Shown in pieces: positions 45,411-58,859 of a DNA stretch of 64,000 bases (the stretch's first letter is position 1; each line of letters opens with the position of its first letter). The position numbers and the translations under genes are program-made. The notes beneath the pieces are model-generated. The model had not been told where the DNA came from and searched no databases. It saw nothing but the letters and a program-made list of their open reading frames with translations. This DNA comes from Trichopria drosophilae (lineage: Eukaryota; Arthropoda; Insecta; Hymenoptera; Diapriidae), in the NCBI GenBank assembly GCA_030407085.1, contig CM059585.1, forward strand, positions 12,207,001-12,271,000, given 5' to 3'.

Positions 45411-46178
45411 CTCGTAACCATAACCTCATAACCACAACCTCATAACCATATAACCTCACAACTTTTCACTTTATAAAATCGTAAACCATAACATCAACCA
45501 TTACCTCATAACCATAACCTCATAACCTTAACCTCATAACCTCAACCTCATAACCACAACCTCATAACAATAACCTCATAACCACAATCTCAAAACCATA
45601 ACATCATAACCATAACCTCATAACCATAATTGCATAACCTTATACCCTCATAACCATATCCTCTTAACCATAACCTCATAACCACAACCTCATAACCATA
45701 ACCTCATAACCATAATCTCATAACCAAAACCTCATAACAATAACCTCATAACCGTAACCACATAACCGTAATTTCATAACCATATAACCTCATAACTACA
45801 ATCTCGTAACCACAACTTCATAACCATAACCTCATAACCGTAACCACATAACCGTAATTTCATAACCATAATACCTCATAACCATATTCTCATAACCATA
45901 ACCTCATAACAATAACCTTATTACTATACTATCATAACCACAACCTCATAACCATAACCTCATGACCATGTAACCTCAAAACTTTTCACTTTATAAATTC
46001 ATAAACCATAACATCAACCATAACCTCATAAACATAACCTCATAACTATAATCTCATAACCATAATCTCATAACCACAACCTCATAACAATAACCTCATA
46101 ACCACAATCTCATAACCGTAACCTCATAACCGTAACCTCATAACCATATCCTCATAACCGTAACTTCATAACCATAAT
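45411..46178. repeat. 14-bp minisatellite, CTCATAACCATAAC
   Basis: Roughly 770 bp built from a 14-bp unit CTCATAACCATAAC with point variants (CTCATAACCACAAC, CTCATAACAATAAC, CTCATAACCGTAAC). Longer duplications are visible: an insert containing ACTTTTCACTTTATAAA recurs at about 45459 and 45978, and a CCGTAACCACATAACCGTAA block at about 45750 and 45836. The + strand is almost devoid of G, so the minus strand is G-containing and C-poor throughout. Confidence 0.95.
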
Positions 46179-47130
46179 TTGGAGATTTGATATTAAATCA
46201 GCAGAGAAATGCAATATTTGTACACATAAATCAAACTTACTAAATGAATAAGTAAACAAATTAGTTAAATTATTATACGAAGTTATTATTTTCAGTAACA
46301 TATAAATGAAATGAAAATATTGAATAAGAATATAAAGTAAAGGATAATCAATAATTAATAAGAGGAATTGTAGTAGCATAAATGAGGTAGTATCAAAATT
46401 AGATTAAATAGCAGAGAAATATAATAAGTGAGTATATTAACATGATTAATTTAGTAATTTTGTGAACAAATATCACTAACGGGAGATGAATATTGTAGAT
46501 AAATATATTACAATTATTCATTAATGAATTAGCTATTATATACAAGAATCAAATAAATAAACAAATTGATTTATTAATAATAGAGATGAGTCAATGATCC
46601 AATTCATAATTAAAGGTAATTCTATTAACCAGAGAACGCACGTATTACACCTAATTAATAGGGAAATCTAATATATTAATTAAATAATTCGGTGAACTGA
46701 TTAAAAATTGCCAGTCAACTATACAATTGCTGAACCAATAATTACATAAATAATTCAATTACATTAACTAATTGAGTAAAATATAAAATTTATTAAACTC
46801 AAAATAATTTACTGACTATGTACAGAGAATAATTAAAAAATTTATCGTGTAAAACGATTATTTAACAAAAATTATACACAATATCATAGAATTTTTTTTC
46901 ACCGAATATTCTGAGGAATAAATTCTTAAAAATCTTTCCTAATTGTTTAATAACTAGATTAAGTACATTTAACGATAGGAGAAGAATTTTAAACCTGAAT
47001 CCAATAAATAATTTCTTATGCAATATTAACGACATAAACAATGTATGAATGATAAGGCGTTATTACAAAAAGTCGAGATGTAGAAAATGTGAAAAAAAGT
47101 TTTTTTATAAATATTTTTCTTGTAATTAGA
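46179..47130. other. AT-rich cryptically simple DNA
   Basis: Many AATTAATT- and GAATTAAT-like words and no gene. Confidence 0.45.
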
Positions 47131-47228
47131 AGCATAATGCCTTAATCTTATAAATTGAGAGCACACGAAAGGTCCCGGGTTCAATTCCCGGAATATCTCG
47201 GGTTTGGTCTTTCGTAAAAAAAAAATCC
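47131..47228 (+). mobile_element. tRNA-derived SINE fragment, copy 2
   Basis: 47175-47191 is a perfect T-arm (CCGGG - TTCAATT - CCCGG). GCACACGAAAGGTC precedes it, and ATCTCGGGTTTGGTCTTTCG then poly-A follows. It shares both arm and tail with 17590-17680, defining a SINE family. Confidence 0.65.
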
Positions 47229-48599
47229 AAAACAACTTTCTGAATAAATATTAAAAAATGTGGTTCGTATTTTATATCGAAAATTTACGAATGTTTAATA
47301 AAAGAAACTAAAGTGCTCGATTAATAATAATACAATATTCTAAGTATTAATTAACTGGTTAAAAAATACAATGACTACCGCACTTATTGCATTAAAAACA
47401 AAATTCGCTTTCGCATTTTTAGTTCGTAACCAAAAGAAAAGTAACTGGCAATTAACTCTTCTGTGAATTTTAAGGAATTAATAGCAATTAAGTAAATACT
47501 TTAACTATTAACAATTGCCGACTTCTATTAAATAACAAACTTGACATAATTGCAGCGACACTTTTCACTTTTTCAGTAATAAAATTCATGGAAAACAATT
47601 AAATTAATAGAAGGAAACGAAAATAAAAAGTATCGAAAAGCGATATGTCAATAGAACTTAAAAAATTGGAAGCTGAAAGTTACGGATGAAAACTTTTCAA
47701 CGTTATCACCAGGAAATTAAATTTTTCGCGTAATGCGGAGGAAAACGTATTCTTCACATTAACGCGAGTAATTTAAATACTGCCCGTATGAATATTTTAC
47801 CTCCAGTCGGTTTTATAATTTGTTACCATATTTGGTGCAATTTAATGTAATCATAAGACCGGAAGTTTTGAAAGTTTACATGGTACATTCAGTAATTGGA
47901 GAAGATAAGTTTAAAGCTGTATTAACTTCCTAGTAAAGACTGGTTTAAAAACTTTTCACAAAATATAGATGAGGAATAATAAACTAACGATGTTTTATGA
48001 TTCATTCAAAATTAATTTGGGCTTTATAGGATTTAAAAACTGTTTAACATCTACATGAATGTTACAAATCTAAACATAAAAATGGAGAGATTAATGAAAA
48101 CATTTTCTCACTTGATTTAAAGAAATCTGGAGCAAAAATATTATTTTTTTTATGCTCTACCTTTTATAATTTATAAAAAAATCAATACGAATCAAAAAGA
48201 TGGTACAGAGTGAATTCCATCTCTCTAGCGAGAGAAAAACGGTATCTCGATTGTTGTTACGGCGACTAGCGGCGAACTTGTCAACTGCAAAAAATTTACT
48301 TGTGTAAATGACTCTTCCCGCTCAATTATTGTGCTCGCAATCACATAATTAAATTGTTTGTTGATGTTATTATTCACTTCCCGTCTTTTTTTAATATGGC
48401 TACGAAACGAGACCAAGAAAAATATATAAACTTCCTCCCTTTCCCATTTTATAAAAACGTGTTGGCACAATTTTTACTTATTACATTAATCAAAATATTG
48501 GAGAAATTTAAATTGTTTTAATCCTGAATGAGATAATTTCTAAAATTGGATTAAATTTGAAAACTATTTCTTCGAAACGAGTAATTTCAGATTATTTTT
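47229..48599. other. AT-rich non-coding stretch
   Basis: No gene recognised; the minus frame 48225-48470 (81 codons) is featureless. Confidence 0.4.
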
Positions 48600-49060
48600 A
48601 GTGTTTTTGAAAACAGACGGAATTTCTTTTTTGGTAAATCGACGAACCACTACCTTGAAGGTAATTACATTTTATAACGACGTAAAAGCTCAACGCTAAA
48701 GCAATTGCAGCCGTTATCGCATTACGGCGATCTCGCGAAACGATGCCGCAGACTGATATTTTGTTCAACAACATAATTAAACGGTCCTGACCGAATTTTG
48801 TGTCGGATGTAATAAGACAGGTTGGAAACTCAGCTTCAAAATAGAGCTTCCCATAGAGGTCGTTGACCGCAATATGGGCCTATGGAAAGTTTCGTTTTGC
48901 ATCCGATACTGTTTACTCATAACAGCCTCCGGTAATGGTTTGCGTTAAATTTGAGAAGGCGTGAGCTTCAGCTTTAAAGGACAGGTAAATCTGATCCATC
49001 TAATCATGCAGCTAGAATATCAGCAAATTATCACCGTAATTATCAGCGCGTCGTAGGTGC
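48600..49060. other. Higher-GC island
   Basis: Repeat-free, GC-richer DNA with CpGs around 48720-48750 and 48780-48960. No frame of note. Candidate conserved non-coding element. Confidence 0.3.
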
Positions 49061-49854
49061 AGAGATATTTTGTTCGGTACCATAATTATTGGATGGCTTG
49101 CGAGTAATATTTCGAGCAGATATTTCGTAATTTTGGTGTAATACTAAATTTCATGAAATTTTGAAATTTGAGTATGTCAACAGACAATTCGAGAATATTA
49201 ATTCATAATAACCCCAGTGACGTTCGAATGTCATCAAGTTTTGTCTAACCGTTTAACTTTCAAATGCACAAATTTCTATGTTAGAGAAAAATTTATCGCT
49301 AGTCATATATTATTGGCCAAGATCCTCTCTTTGCAATGATTCATGTCAACATTTTTCAAATATGGAAGTAAAAAAGTTTTACACGATTTTTGTAAAAAAG
49401 CATGAAGTATATATATAATTTTATTATAGGTAATAGTATTAGCATACCTCTCGACTTTTAACTTATACTTAATCGTTAAATCAACATTTTTAAATTAATA
49501 TCTTTTACCAACGTTCTTGTTTTATTTTTAAGACTACGTGTCAGTTTCCCTGCATTTTCCGCTACGTACATAAACATTTTTTATTACCTTAAAATCAGTT
49601 TTTACATTCCCTGCTTTTGCACCCTAAAAAGCAGTTTTAAGGGGAAAATACAAAACTTTGAAACTGAAACTAAATCAGAAGGAAGAAATACCAATATTAA
49701 ATATCAAACTCAGGAACGCTAATCGAAAATTAAGAAATAATTCAACGCTAATGAAGTGTCGTTTTGTTATTTTAAAGTTGATGACATCCTGGGGATTTTA
49801 ATAATTCTATTAATCAAAACTCTGAAACCCGTTAAATTGGGATTTGCGATATGA
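49061..49854. other. AT-rich non-coding stretch
   Basis: Nothing recognised. Confidence 0.45.
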
Positions 49855-50880
49855 ATGATGAAGATATTGAGATCATGATGATGACGATGATGATGGTGAT
49901 GAAGAACATGAAGATGAGATCATGGTGATGATAAAGACGACGATGATGTTGAGAACATGATGATGATGATGCCGATGTTGAGATCATGAAGATGAGATCA
50001 TGGCGATGACGATGAGGATGATGATGAAGATCATGAAGATGACAAAGATGGCAACGATGTTGAAATCATGACAATAATGCTAAGATCACGATGATGACGA
50101 TGATGTTGAGTTCATGGTGACAATGATGTTGAGATCATGAAGATGAGACCATCATGATGACGACGATGATGGTGATGAACATCAGGAAGATGAGATCATG
50201 GCGATGACAAAGATGACAATGATATTAAGATCATGACGATGATCTTAAGATCACGATGATGACGATGATGTTGAGATCCTAAAGATGAGATCATGTTGAT
50301 GGCGATAATGATGGTGATGAACATCATGAAGATGAGATCATGGCGATGACAAAGATGATGATTATATTAAGATCACGATGATGATGATGTTGAGTTCATG
50401 ATGATGACGATGATGTTGAGATCATGATGATGAGATCATGTTGATGACGATAATGATGGTGATGAACATGAGATCATGGCGATGACAAAGATGACGATGA
50501 TATTAAGATCACGACGATGATGATGTTGAGTTCATGATGATGACGATGATGTTGAGATCGTGATGATGAGATCATGGTGATGACGATGACGATATTTTCC
50601 AGATCATGATGATGAGCGATGATGTTGAGATCATGAAGATGAGATCATGTTGATGACGATAATGATTGTGATGAACATCATGAAGATGAGATCATGGCAA
50701 TGACAAAGATGACGATGATGTTGAGAACACGATGATGATGATGATGTTGAGATCCTGAAGATACGATCATGGTGATGACGATGACGGTAATGTCGAGATC
50801 ATGATCAGGACGATGATATTGTGATCATGATGAAGAGATCATCAAGATGAAGATGACGATGACGATAATGATAACAAATA
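49855..50880. repeat. GAT-rich array with higher-order units
   Basis: About 1 kb composed of GATGATGAC, GAGATCATG and AAGATGAGATCATG words. Beyond the 3-bp periodicity, a block AAGATGAGATCATGGCGATG followed by ACAAAGATG recurs near 50186, 50330 and 50690 (with a shortened version near 50466), about 145 bp apart for the first three. It is broken by stops in every frame, so not coding. Confidence 0.92.
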
Positions 50881-51929
50881 TTTTGTCGGTTATTAATGAT
50901 GATAATATTGTATGTTAACGATACTGGGTCCTGATAATGAATGTAAAATATTTGGATGATGGGGTAGGTCGGATGATTATTATCACGATGTTTGGCAGCA
51001 TGTCATTCCTCGAATATGATGTTCGTAAATCGTTCGATTATGATGCTGAACGATAATGTTGATAATATCGAACGATGATGTTGATGTTATTGTGAATGAA
51101 CGTAATTATGTTTTGTTAATATGTAAATGTATAAATAATATTCATATAAATATCTTAGTTATTACTAGCATACAATTTTGAACTGTTATTTCTAATTAAA
51201 TCGTCTGGGTTCTAATTTAATTTTGTGCGATTTGTTTAATATTAAAAATCGAAGACCACTATTACATTCTCGCAATCAACATAATTCGCTAGGTGTACAC
51301 GCGTTATTTCTTTGTTAAGAATTTTTGCGGCAATTAATGCACGGGAAATTACGAATATCTGTTCCAACCGCGGGAAAATTTAATTACTTATCATCCCACC
51401 ATTCGTTGCTCCATCCCGTGTCTCATCCCAGTTTTTTCGCTTGGGACTCTACCCTGGGGTGAGTGTCCGGATCAAATTTAATTTCGATAAAGAAGATTTA
51501 AAAATATAGGTTGGCAATCGTGATGACACAGAGTACGTGTATATTCCTTTCCTTTTCCAATTATTCCAATATGTCTGAAACTAACTTACGTTAGTCTTTC
51601 GTATTATGTTCAGCTTTAATTAATCAAGTGTTTTACGAGCATTAAGTTATTTATAATGAAATGAAAAAGTATATTTCATAATTGTATTAAATTATTGAAT
51701 GGAGTAAATAAAAAGCTTCATCGTATTTTGTGTAGTTCGCGAATAAACTAAATGGTGACTTCGAGTATTTTGCATCAAAAATCAAAATAATCGTTGAAGC
51801 CCCGTGAAAACAATCTATTTTTGCTTCTTTATTTTGGTAAGATATTTAGAAAGGAAAATAATTAAATATTTTTCATAATTATTATGTTTATTTGTTGATA
51901 GTCATAATCAAAGTATCAAAAAACATTTT
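50881..51929. other. Non-coding interval
   Basis: The GAT words fade out by about 51080; a modest GC rise lies at 51360-51470. No gene recognised. Confidence 0.4.
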
Positions 51930-52365
51930 TTTAGAAAAAAGTCTGCTGAAAGGAAATTGTTGATTAATCAAGACGAAATTTGTTACTCGGGATTTCTTGG
52001 GATCGCTGACTATAAATCTGTCTTCAGATTTTTAAAATTCAAAATGGCGGACCCAACATCACAGACCAAAATCTAAAAACTAACCTGTCAGGCTGGAACT
52101 CGGTTTTCGGGGTTTCAAAGTTCAAAACGCCTAGATGAAAAATACGAATTTCAAAATCCAAGATCAGTTTTGTAATCTGCACCTTCGACGACTCTGTTCC
52201 AGCCTGGTTAGGTTTGTTTTTAGATTTTGGTCAACCGTGATGGACCCTCCATTTTGAATTTTCAAAATCTGAGGACAGATTCATAATCAGCGATCCCAAA
52301 AACCTCCAAGTAACAGATTCCAGCTGTTTTCCGTATAAAGAAAAATGTACGCTTTAAAAGATTAA
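51930..52365. repeat. ATGGC-module element related to 9640-10467
   Basis: CTGCTGAAAGGAAATTGTTG and AAGACGAAAT.TGTTACTCGGG at the left resemble the left side of 9640-10467. One direct module (CAAAATGGCGGACCCAACAT) and one inverted module (GATGGACCCTCCATTTTGAA) follow. The right part CAGCTGTTTTCCGTATAAAG, AAAAATGTACG and ATTAA (TTAA 52362-52365) matches the 10.4-kb right end. Hence two copies of one composite element. Confidence 0.65.
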
Positions 52366-53379
52366 AAAGAAAGGTCAAGGATCGAAACAAAAATTCGAAA
52401 CATTTAAAAATTTGTCCAATATTTTTCCAGTTAAATTTACGGGAAAGACATTTAATAAACACAAATCGAAATCATTTCCCTTTTTCTATTTCAATGGTTA
52501 AACAAATGGATTGAAGAGTCTACAGTTTCAGAGTGACCATTAATTTGTTTTTCGACGTCAAGCATCCTGAAAAGTGAAAGGCAAGTGGAATCACTTTTTA
52601 ATCAAGCACCCCGATAGTAACAAAAACTACGATCACGTCGTTGATCCTGGTAGAGCTAAAAGTAGCATTAAATCTGCATGATATTGATTGACTTTAATCT
52701 AACTTTTAATTTTAAACACTCCGCGAAAATAATTTTTAAAAATGAATCCATTATATTGGGCCGCTATTTTGAATTTAATTGATTATATTGATTTTTCAAT
52801 CTCAGAACTCTTTTAACAAGCCGTTTTTATCATGTGATAATCTCGTAGAGATATTCGATTATTCTTTCTAACAAAATTAACGAAAAAGAATGAAAAATAA
52901 AACATATTTTTCAAAAAGTCTCTTATTAAACAGGAAACAGTAGGGAGTTTGTGTTTCAGATGCTTTTTACGACCTCGGGGATTTCCGCCAGTTCGGTTCA
53001 TTTTATACGCACTGGTTCGTTGCACCGTGTTCTGTTTCAGGATATGCATTAAATAATTTGAAAAAATGTTATAAACTCCCTTAAAAGACTATAAATTAAT
53101 ATAACTGGAAAGTTTCAAGTATTTATTTTTATTTTTCAACGAAAAGTGATGGAAATTGCTTATTGTTGGACGTTTGAATGATACTGAATTCTCAATTTCA
53201 AAGTTTCAAAGAAAATAAAAAAAAATATTGTGAAATATTTAATCGATTATTTCTTTTTTTACTATCTAAATTAATGAAATTAATTGAAAATAGAATTGAA
53301 TAATTAAAATTTTTAAATAAATGTATTAAATCACCGGTATATTAAAATTTTTATTTAATCAAATATTTGGAGTGAAATT
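52366..53379. other. AT-rich non-coding stretch
   Basis: Nothing recognised. Confidence 0.45.
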
Positions 53380-54260
53380 GATACCCTTTCTGCATCCCGC
53401 CTTTGTCACTTTGTCAACGTAGCCGTGACGTATATCCGGGTAACGGAAGGGCGAGTGTACAGAGGGTGTGACCATTTTCCGGAAGTACATCCAATTTTCG
53501 ATAAACTTAGTCTCCAAGCCACGATCTCTGTGGACGCCAGTATATTTTTCGATCGAATGAATGCAAGCTAAATTTTTGCTTCGCGGTCAGTGGGATTACA
53601 AGCTCAGAATTCGTCCCCTCCCGAAACTCGTCCGAATCGTTGGCTAAAAGGATAAAGTTGATAACGAGTTTTTATAAAAACATGTTCTGAGTGGAAAATG
53701 CATTCCGTGCACAGCACGATAGCTGCATTTTCGGGCGAAAATAAAGAGATGTCGTTATTAAATAATGAAAAACTTTCGCATAGAATATTACTGCAGAGTA
53801 CATCACGGTATAATACTTTTAGCAGCACTGGAATTATTTATAAAACTAATCATGAAATTAATTTTGACAAAAAGATATATTTCTACGTAATAAATCGTAA
53901 GAATACGAAAGAACTAGTAAAGATTTTTCCAACAATTTGAAAAACAAATTCCGATGAAAGTGCCGAATGTGTTACGGAAATCCGAAATGGCCAGTGGTGG
54001 TAGCAACCGAAAACGGGCGAACAACAGGCGGCGTAACTGCGAAAAGAAACGAATGCCGGCGAGAAGAAATAAAAAAAAAAGAAAAACAAAGTAATCGAAA
54101 GCCGCCGATGCACCGCATGTTCGCGATAGACTCAGTGAATGAAATATGTGGGCATAAATTTAAATAAATTCCACGAGGCGGCGACGGTGGCGTCGACCTC
54201 CTCGCTCGAGCTGAGGATTATATTTGAAGCGAAGTTAATCAGCCGCGAAAGAGCCGAGTA
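53380..54260. other. GC-richer block
   Basis: Patches at 53390-53470 and 54170-54220 (GAGGCGGCGACGGTGGCGTC) are GC-rich. Overlapping frames on both strands (53604-53828 -, 53698-53940 +, 53883-54113 -, 53967-54167 +) match no known family. Candidate regulatory DNA. Confidence 0.3.
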
Positions 54261-54429
54261 GGTGCCACTGGCAGATATCTACCTTCCACCAGGATCGATA
54301 AAGATAGAGATTACAAAAAGCGCGCCTTTTCAAATTCCGCTGGAGTGGCTGATCATTGCGCATGCACAGTACCCAGTACCTGTCATGTGTGCGTTTATGG
54401 TGAATAGTAACTGTCTTACTTTTAAGACA

Positions 54430-54860
54430 TTTTTAAAATTTTGAATTTTGGTCCACCATATTGGATCCACCATTTTGAATTTCAAAAATCTGTCAACGGA
54501 TTTGTAATCAGGAACCTATAAAACCCCCCTATACATATTTTTACAAAAAATTATAAAATTTTCACATTTTTAACCGCCATATTGGACCCGCCATTATAAA
54601 TTTTGAATATCTGACAACGAATTCGGAATCAGGAACCTTAAAAAACCACGTATGCTCCTTTTTACAAAATTTTATAAAAGTTCTGAATTTTTGACCTCCA
54701 TATTGGATCCGCCATTTTGCATTTTGAAAATTTGCAAAGTAATTCGTGATCGAGATTGTGGGAAACCATCTTTTATCAATTGGTATTGAATGTATGTTCA
54801 TTTATAAAAGTATTACAACTGAATAACGAAAATTTTGATAAAAATGACGCCATTTTGAAG
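54430..54860 (-). repeat. Three tandem ATGGC modules, inverted
   Basis: CATATTGGATCCACCATTTT (about 54457), CATATTGGACCCGCCATTAT (about 54577) and CATATTGGATCCGCCATTTT (about 54700) recur with a spacing near 118-122 bp, each followed by GAATTT..AAA.ATCTG and a GATTCGTAATCAGGAACC-like stretch. Same module as 9640-10467 on the other strand. Confidence 0.8.
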
Positions 54861-55028
54861 CCACCATTTTGAATTGTAGATGCGCATTGCAATATCTTTT
54901 TGTACATCCAATTACTCTACCAGATCTAGAAGTGGGGATCGATTGGACTATAATTTCATATACAAAAAATGATTTCAATTTAAGAAATTACTATTTTTTA
55001 ACTTCGATAATGTATGCCATTTTAGGAC

Positions 55029-56107
55029 GAACCGTTTCCGCCCAAAATGCCGTAAATTTCACTACATTTTAATCGTCACTTTTCTTATAGAAACTAACGA
55101 TGAATAATTCTGAATATTTAGATTCTATAGTTTTCAACCCTCCTCTTTCCGAATCCGAAGTCTGTTTTTCGCTAGGAGCAGCCATTTTTTAAATATGGCG
55201 GCGAAAAGGCAAAAAAATAGAGAAAATTTCGATTTTTGGATCAGTTTTTCATGTTTTTCAATAGGTTCGCGATGACCGATCATTCCAAAGACCTGGATCT
55301 GGTGGCATAATGAGTTTGACTAAAAGTTGACATGATGAGATATGCAAAATATAAGATGGCGGATCCAAGATGGCGGATTTTTCGCCGAATTTTGTGTTTT
55401 TATAGCATTTCCGACTATATAATATAAAACCCGCGAGTAACCATTTTCATTTCGAACATGCAACGTTTTGTATTTTCCTCCGCCATTTTGGGTCCGCCAT
55501 TTTGAATCATGAAAATCAAATGTCATATTCGTAATCTGCGACCCCGAAAACCACCGAGTAGTCAGTTTCATATGGATCAAGAAATTTTGTTGCATTTCAG
55601 TCGGCCATCTTGGAACCGCCATTTGGAATTTCGAGTACCGGATAGAAGATACCGTTACAAATGATTGTGTAAATCAATAATAAGTGCGTACAACAATATT
55701 TATTAATAGCTAATAATAATGTCGGAAATGCTATAAAACCACAAAATTCTGCGAAAAATCAGCCATCTTGGATCCGCCATCTTATATTTTGCATATCTGA
55801 TCATGTCAACTTTTTGTCAAACTCATTATTCCACCAGATCCAGGTCTTTGGAATGATCGGTCAGCGCGAACCTTTTGAAAAACATGAAAAACCGAACGAA
55901 AAATCGAAATTTTCTCTATTTTTTTGCCTTTTCGCCTCCATATTTAAAAAATGGCTGCTCCTAGCGAAAACCGGACTTCGGATTCGGAAAGAGGAGGGTT
56001 GAAAACTATAGAATTTGAATATTCAGAATTATTCATCGTTAGTTTCTATAAGAAATGTGACGATTAAAATGCAGTGAAATTTACAGCATTTTGGGCGGAA
56101 ACGGGTT
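55029..56107. mobile_element. 1.08-kb inverted-repeat element ending in TTAA
   Basis: The arms at about 55029-55400 and 55745-56107 are close inverted copies (TTTCCGCCCAAAATGC, TTTTCAACCCTCCTCTTTCC, GCTAGGAGCAGCCATTTTTT and complements). The right tip on the minus strand is TTAACCCGTTTCCGCCC; on the left only AACCGTTTCCGCCC is intact. ATGGC modules sit between and within the arms. The right TTAA (56106-56109) is shared with the next element. Confidence 0.8.
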
Positions 56108-56444
56108 AAGGTGATTCCAGTCGGGTGGGCCGATAGGGTAGTAATACGTTAATAAATATTAAAATGAATGAATCGATTTTTCAAAATTAGGATTCTGTAC
56201 CATAAATTCTAGTTACTTTCTCCGCCCTCTTAAAAAACACCAAAGATATTAATTGAGAATTGACGGAGGATTTTTCAGAATAAGTAAAAATCATCTATTC
56301 TGCAAAATTCTCCATCAATTCTGAATTAATTTCGTTGATATTTTTTTACAAGATCGAATAAAAAATTAGATTTATTGGTACCAAGCCCGAATTGGGAAAA
56401 ATCGATTCAATAATTTTTAATTTACCCGACTGAAATCACCTTAA
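56106..56444. mobile_element. TTAA-flanked 339-bp MITE
   Basis: TTAAGGTGATTCCAGTCGGG at the left mirrors CCCGACTGAAATCACCTTAA at the right, a perfect or near-perfect TIR including TTAA. The interior is also inverted: AATTGAGAATTGACGGAGGA faces TCTCCATCAATTCTGAATTA. Its left TTAA is the same four bases as the right TTAA of 55029-56107. Confidence 0.88.
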
Positions 56445-58859
56445 TGTTAATACCAGGTCTATATAAGGTTAAATTAGTAATGCCAGCGGTTGTTCCACCA
56501 GCGAAGGCAAGACTTTGTTTTATAAAACAATCTACATGCAGTGTAAGATTCAAGATTTTATTTCAGTATAGACTAACTAAAGTTTTTAATGGATCATATG
56601 GAATATGATCTAGTCTTTGTTTCCCTACGGATAGATAAATTGTTTCTTTGATTTTTACAATTTTCACAACCTCTCGGACCTGGACATGATAAACACTAAT
56701 GGCAACAAAAAAAAACTGGAAGTGGTGATTTTTAGACCCTAAGTTTATTTTTTTATTTTGCGGCCGGAGTACTGACTTTCTTGAGGTTAATTCAAATTTT
56801 TGATTTTACGTCCGCCATCTTGGATCCGCCATTTTGAATTTTATAAAGGCCACACTGGATTCTTAAACACCAACCCCGAAAACAGTCAAGTAGTGCTTTG
56901 TATGAGCTCTGCTCAATGTAATTAAATAATTTGCATTTTCATGATGATCACTAGAAATAGCAAGGTTAAAACCATTTTTTTTTTAAAACTAACATTTTTT
57001 TTTAAACTATCTTATGATTTTTGTAGGGGAAGAACCAAGCTTTAATTATGCACAAATTCAAGTCTGTAGCACGTCAGGTTTCCGAGAAAATTAGAGGTAA
57101 AAACACCCAAAAACGCGTTTTTGGTGTCTTTACCCCCATTTTTCTCAAAATCATGACGTGATAGGCATTTTTCGACTTCAGATTCGTGTTCAGCGCACAA
57201 AAATACGTCGAAAATCACTTTGATATTTAAAAAAAAAAATCCGTGCAGACCTCCTGTGTTGTGAGACAACTATTACATGGTTTGGAGTTCTGAAACTTTT
57301 GGAAAAGTGTTCTGAATAAAAATAAGTTGAATGATACAAACAATTCACATAAATTAGGACTGAACTCATTAGCTAGCTGGAAATTTATCTAATAAATTGT
57401 TATTGATTGAATTAAATTTTTATCCATTGTATCAATTGAATCTTAAAAATCTTATGAACCTTTATCACTACGAATGTCCCCGCTGTTATTATTCCCGCTT
57501 CAAAGAGCCTTGATAAAAAGTTAAATCCAAGTAAAAATGGTTATAAAGTCATATTTAAAGTTCTATTTCTTATTTGTAAGTGACAAGTTTATTACTGTCA
57601 TTACCGGAGCTTCAAGATTACCTTACGTCTAATGTTTCTTATTTTTAATATACGAAATTGCAGAGATGTCGAAGCCATGTCAGCAATCGTTCCTTTGATG
57701 TTCCACTTTACCGGTTCATCATATTTCTCGTCAATTTAGCGCTGAAAACTGTAGAAGAAAATCAAAAATATTGCGCATGCTTTTCAGGTTTTACTTTTTG
57801 AAAAAAGTACGACGACCTGAAATAAACTGTGCAAATAAGTGGCAAAAACTCTGATCTTCAAAACTTGAATTAAATTCTACGCTGGAAAATCTTTTAAATA
57901 AACTTTTTGTTACAATAATAATAATAAATTAAATAAAATCTGAATGGACTACTCATCTCGACTGTGAATTTAAGGACTTCGGAATCGGTTGCAAAGAGGT
58001 TCTTCCATTATTTATCATATAATAACACGTTTATACATGTTTAATATTATCATATCATATTACACGTTTAACACACGTTTAATATTCATATTGTATTCGT
58101 ATGTTGTTCACAAAGTTAGTGATATTATTTTTATGAGAAAAGTATTAATCATATCGGTATCATAAAGGTATTATTAACTTGGATTATAATAAAAACTTAT
58201 TTTTATTAAGACATTTCACTTGCTTGGATCAATTTCCTAACATAGCTAGTCTAGAAAGCTATGTAAGACTAATTATTGTTATTTTGTCCAATGTACATAT
58301 CTTAACTAGGCTTTGGAATAAGTTAAACGTTAGTATTCGAAACCAAGAGTCTCCAGCGCTGTTTGCTACACTAGTCAAGAGTCTTGTATTATGATTAATT
58401 TACTATTGTATTTTGATTAATTTTGTTAGTTACTATTGTTGTTCATTGTCATGATGTACTCATTCAGTGTATACACATGCCAAACATCAGTTTCTATTTT
58501 TGTTGAGGTGTTAAACGATAAATATTAATTATAAATAAATTACAAAATCTTATTAATAAAACATTGTCGGATTTATCATTTCATTACTTATTTCTTAAGA
58601 ATGATACATTATTCTTTTTTAATGAAGATCTTTATGTTATGGATTGAAAAAAATGATTGAATTCTATATTTGAAATAAATGAATATTCTGTGTAAACAAA
58701 ACGTTTCAAAGAAAGATATATTTAAAGATTATATTCGCCAAAATTAATGGCGATGTAGTGTTCTTTTTTTGAAAATTGTAACAATTACATTTGTGCTTCC
58801 AATGTTATTATCATCCCTCGTTTAATATTTTGCAGTAGAAAAGTTCCACGATCCAGTCA
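56445..58859. other. AT-rich interval with one module fragment
   Basis: At 56808-56850 TCCGCCATCTTGGATCCGCC plus ATTTTGAATTTT is a single inverted ATGGC module. No gene recognised elsewhere. Confidence 0.45.

Noticed and set aside
45411..46178. Interstitial telomeric repeat
   Set aside because: The 14-bp unit is not TTAGG or TTAGGG; resemblance is limited to G doublets on one strand.
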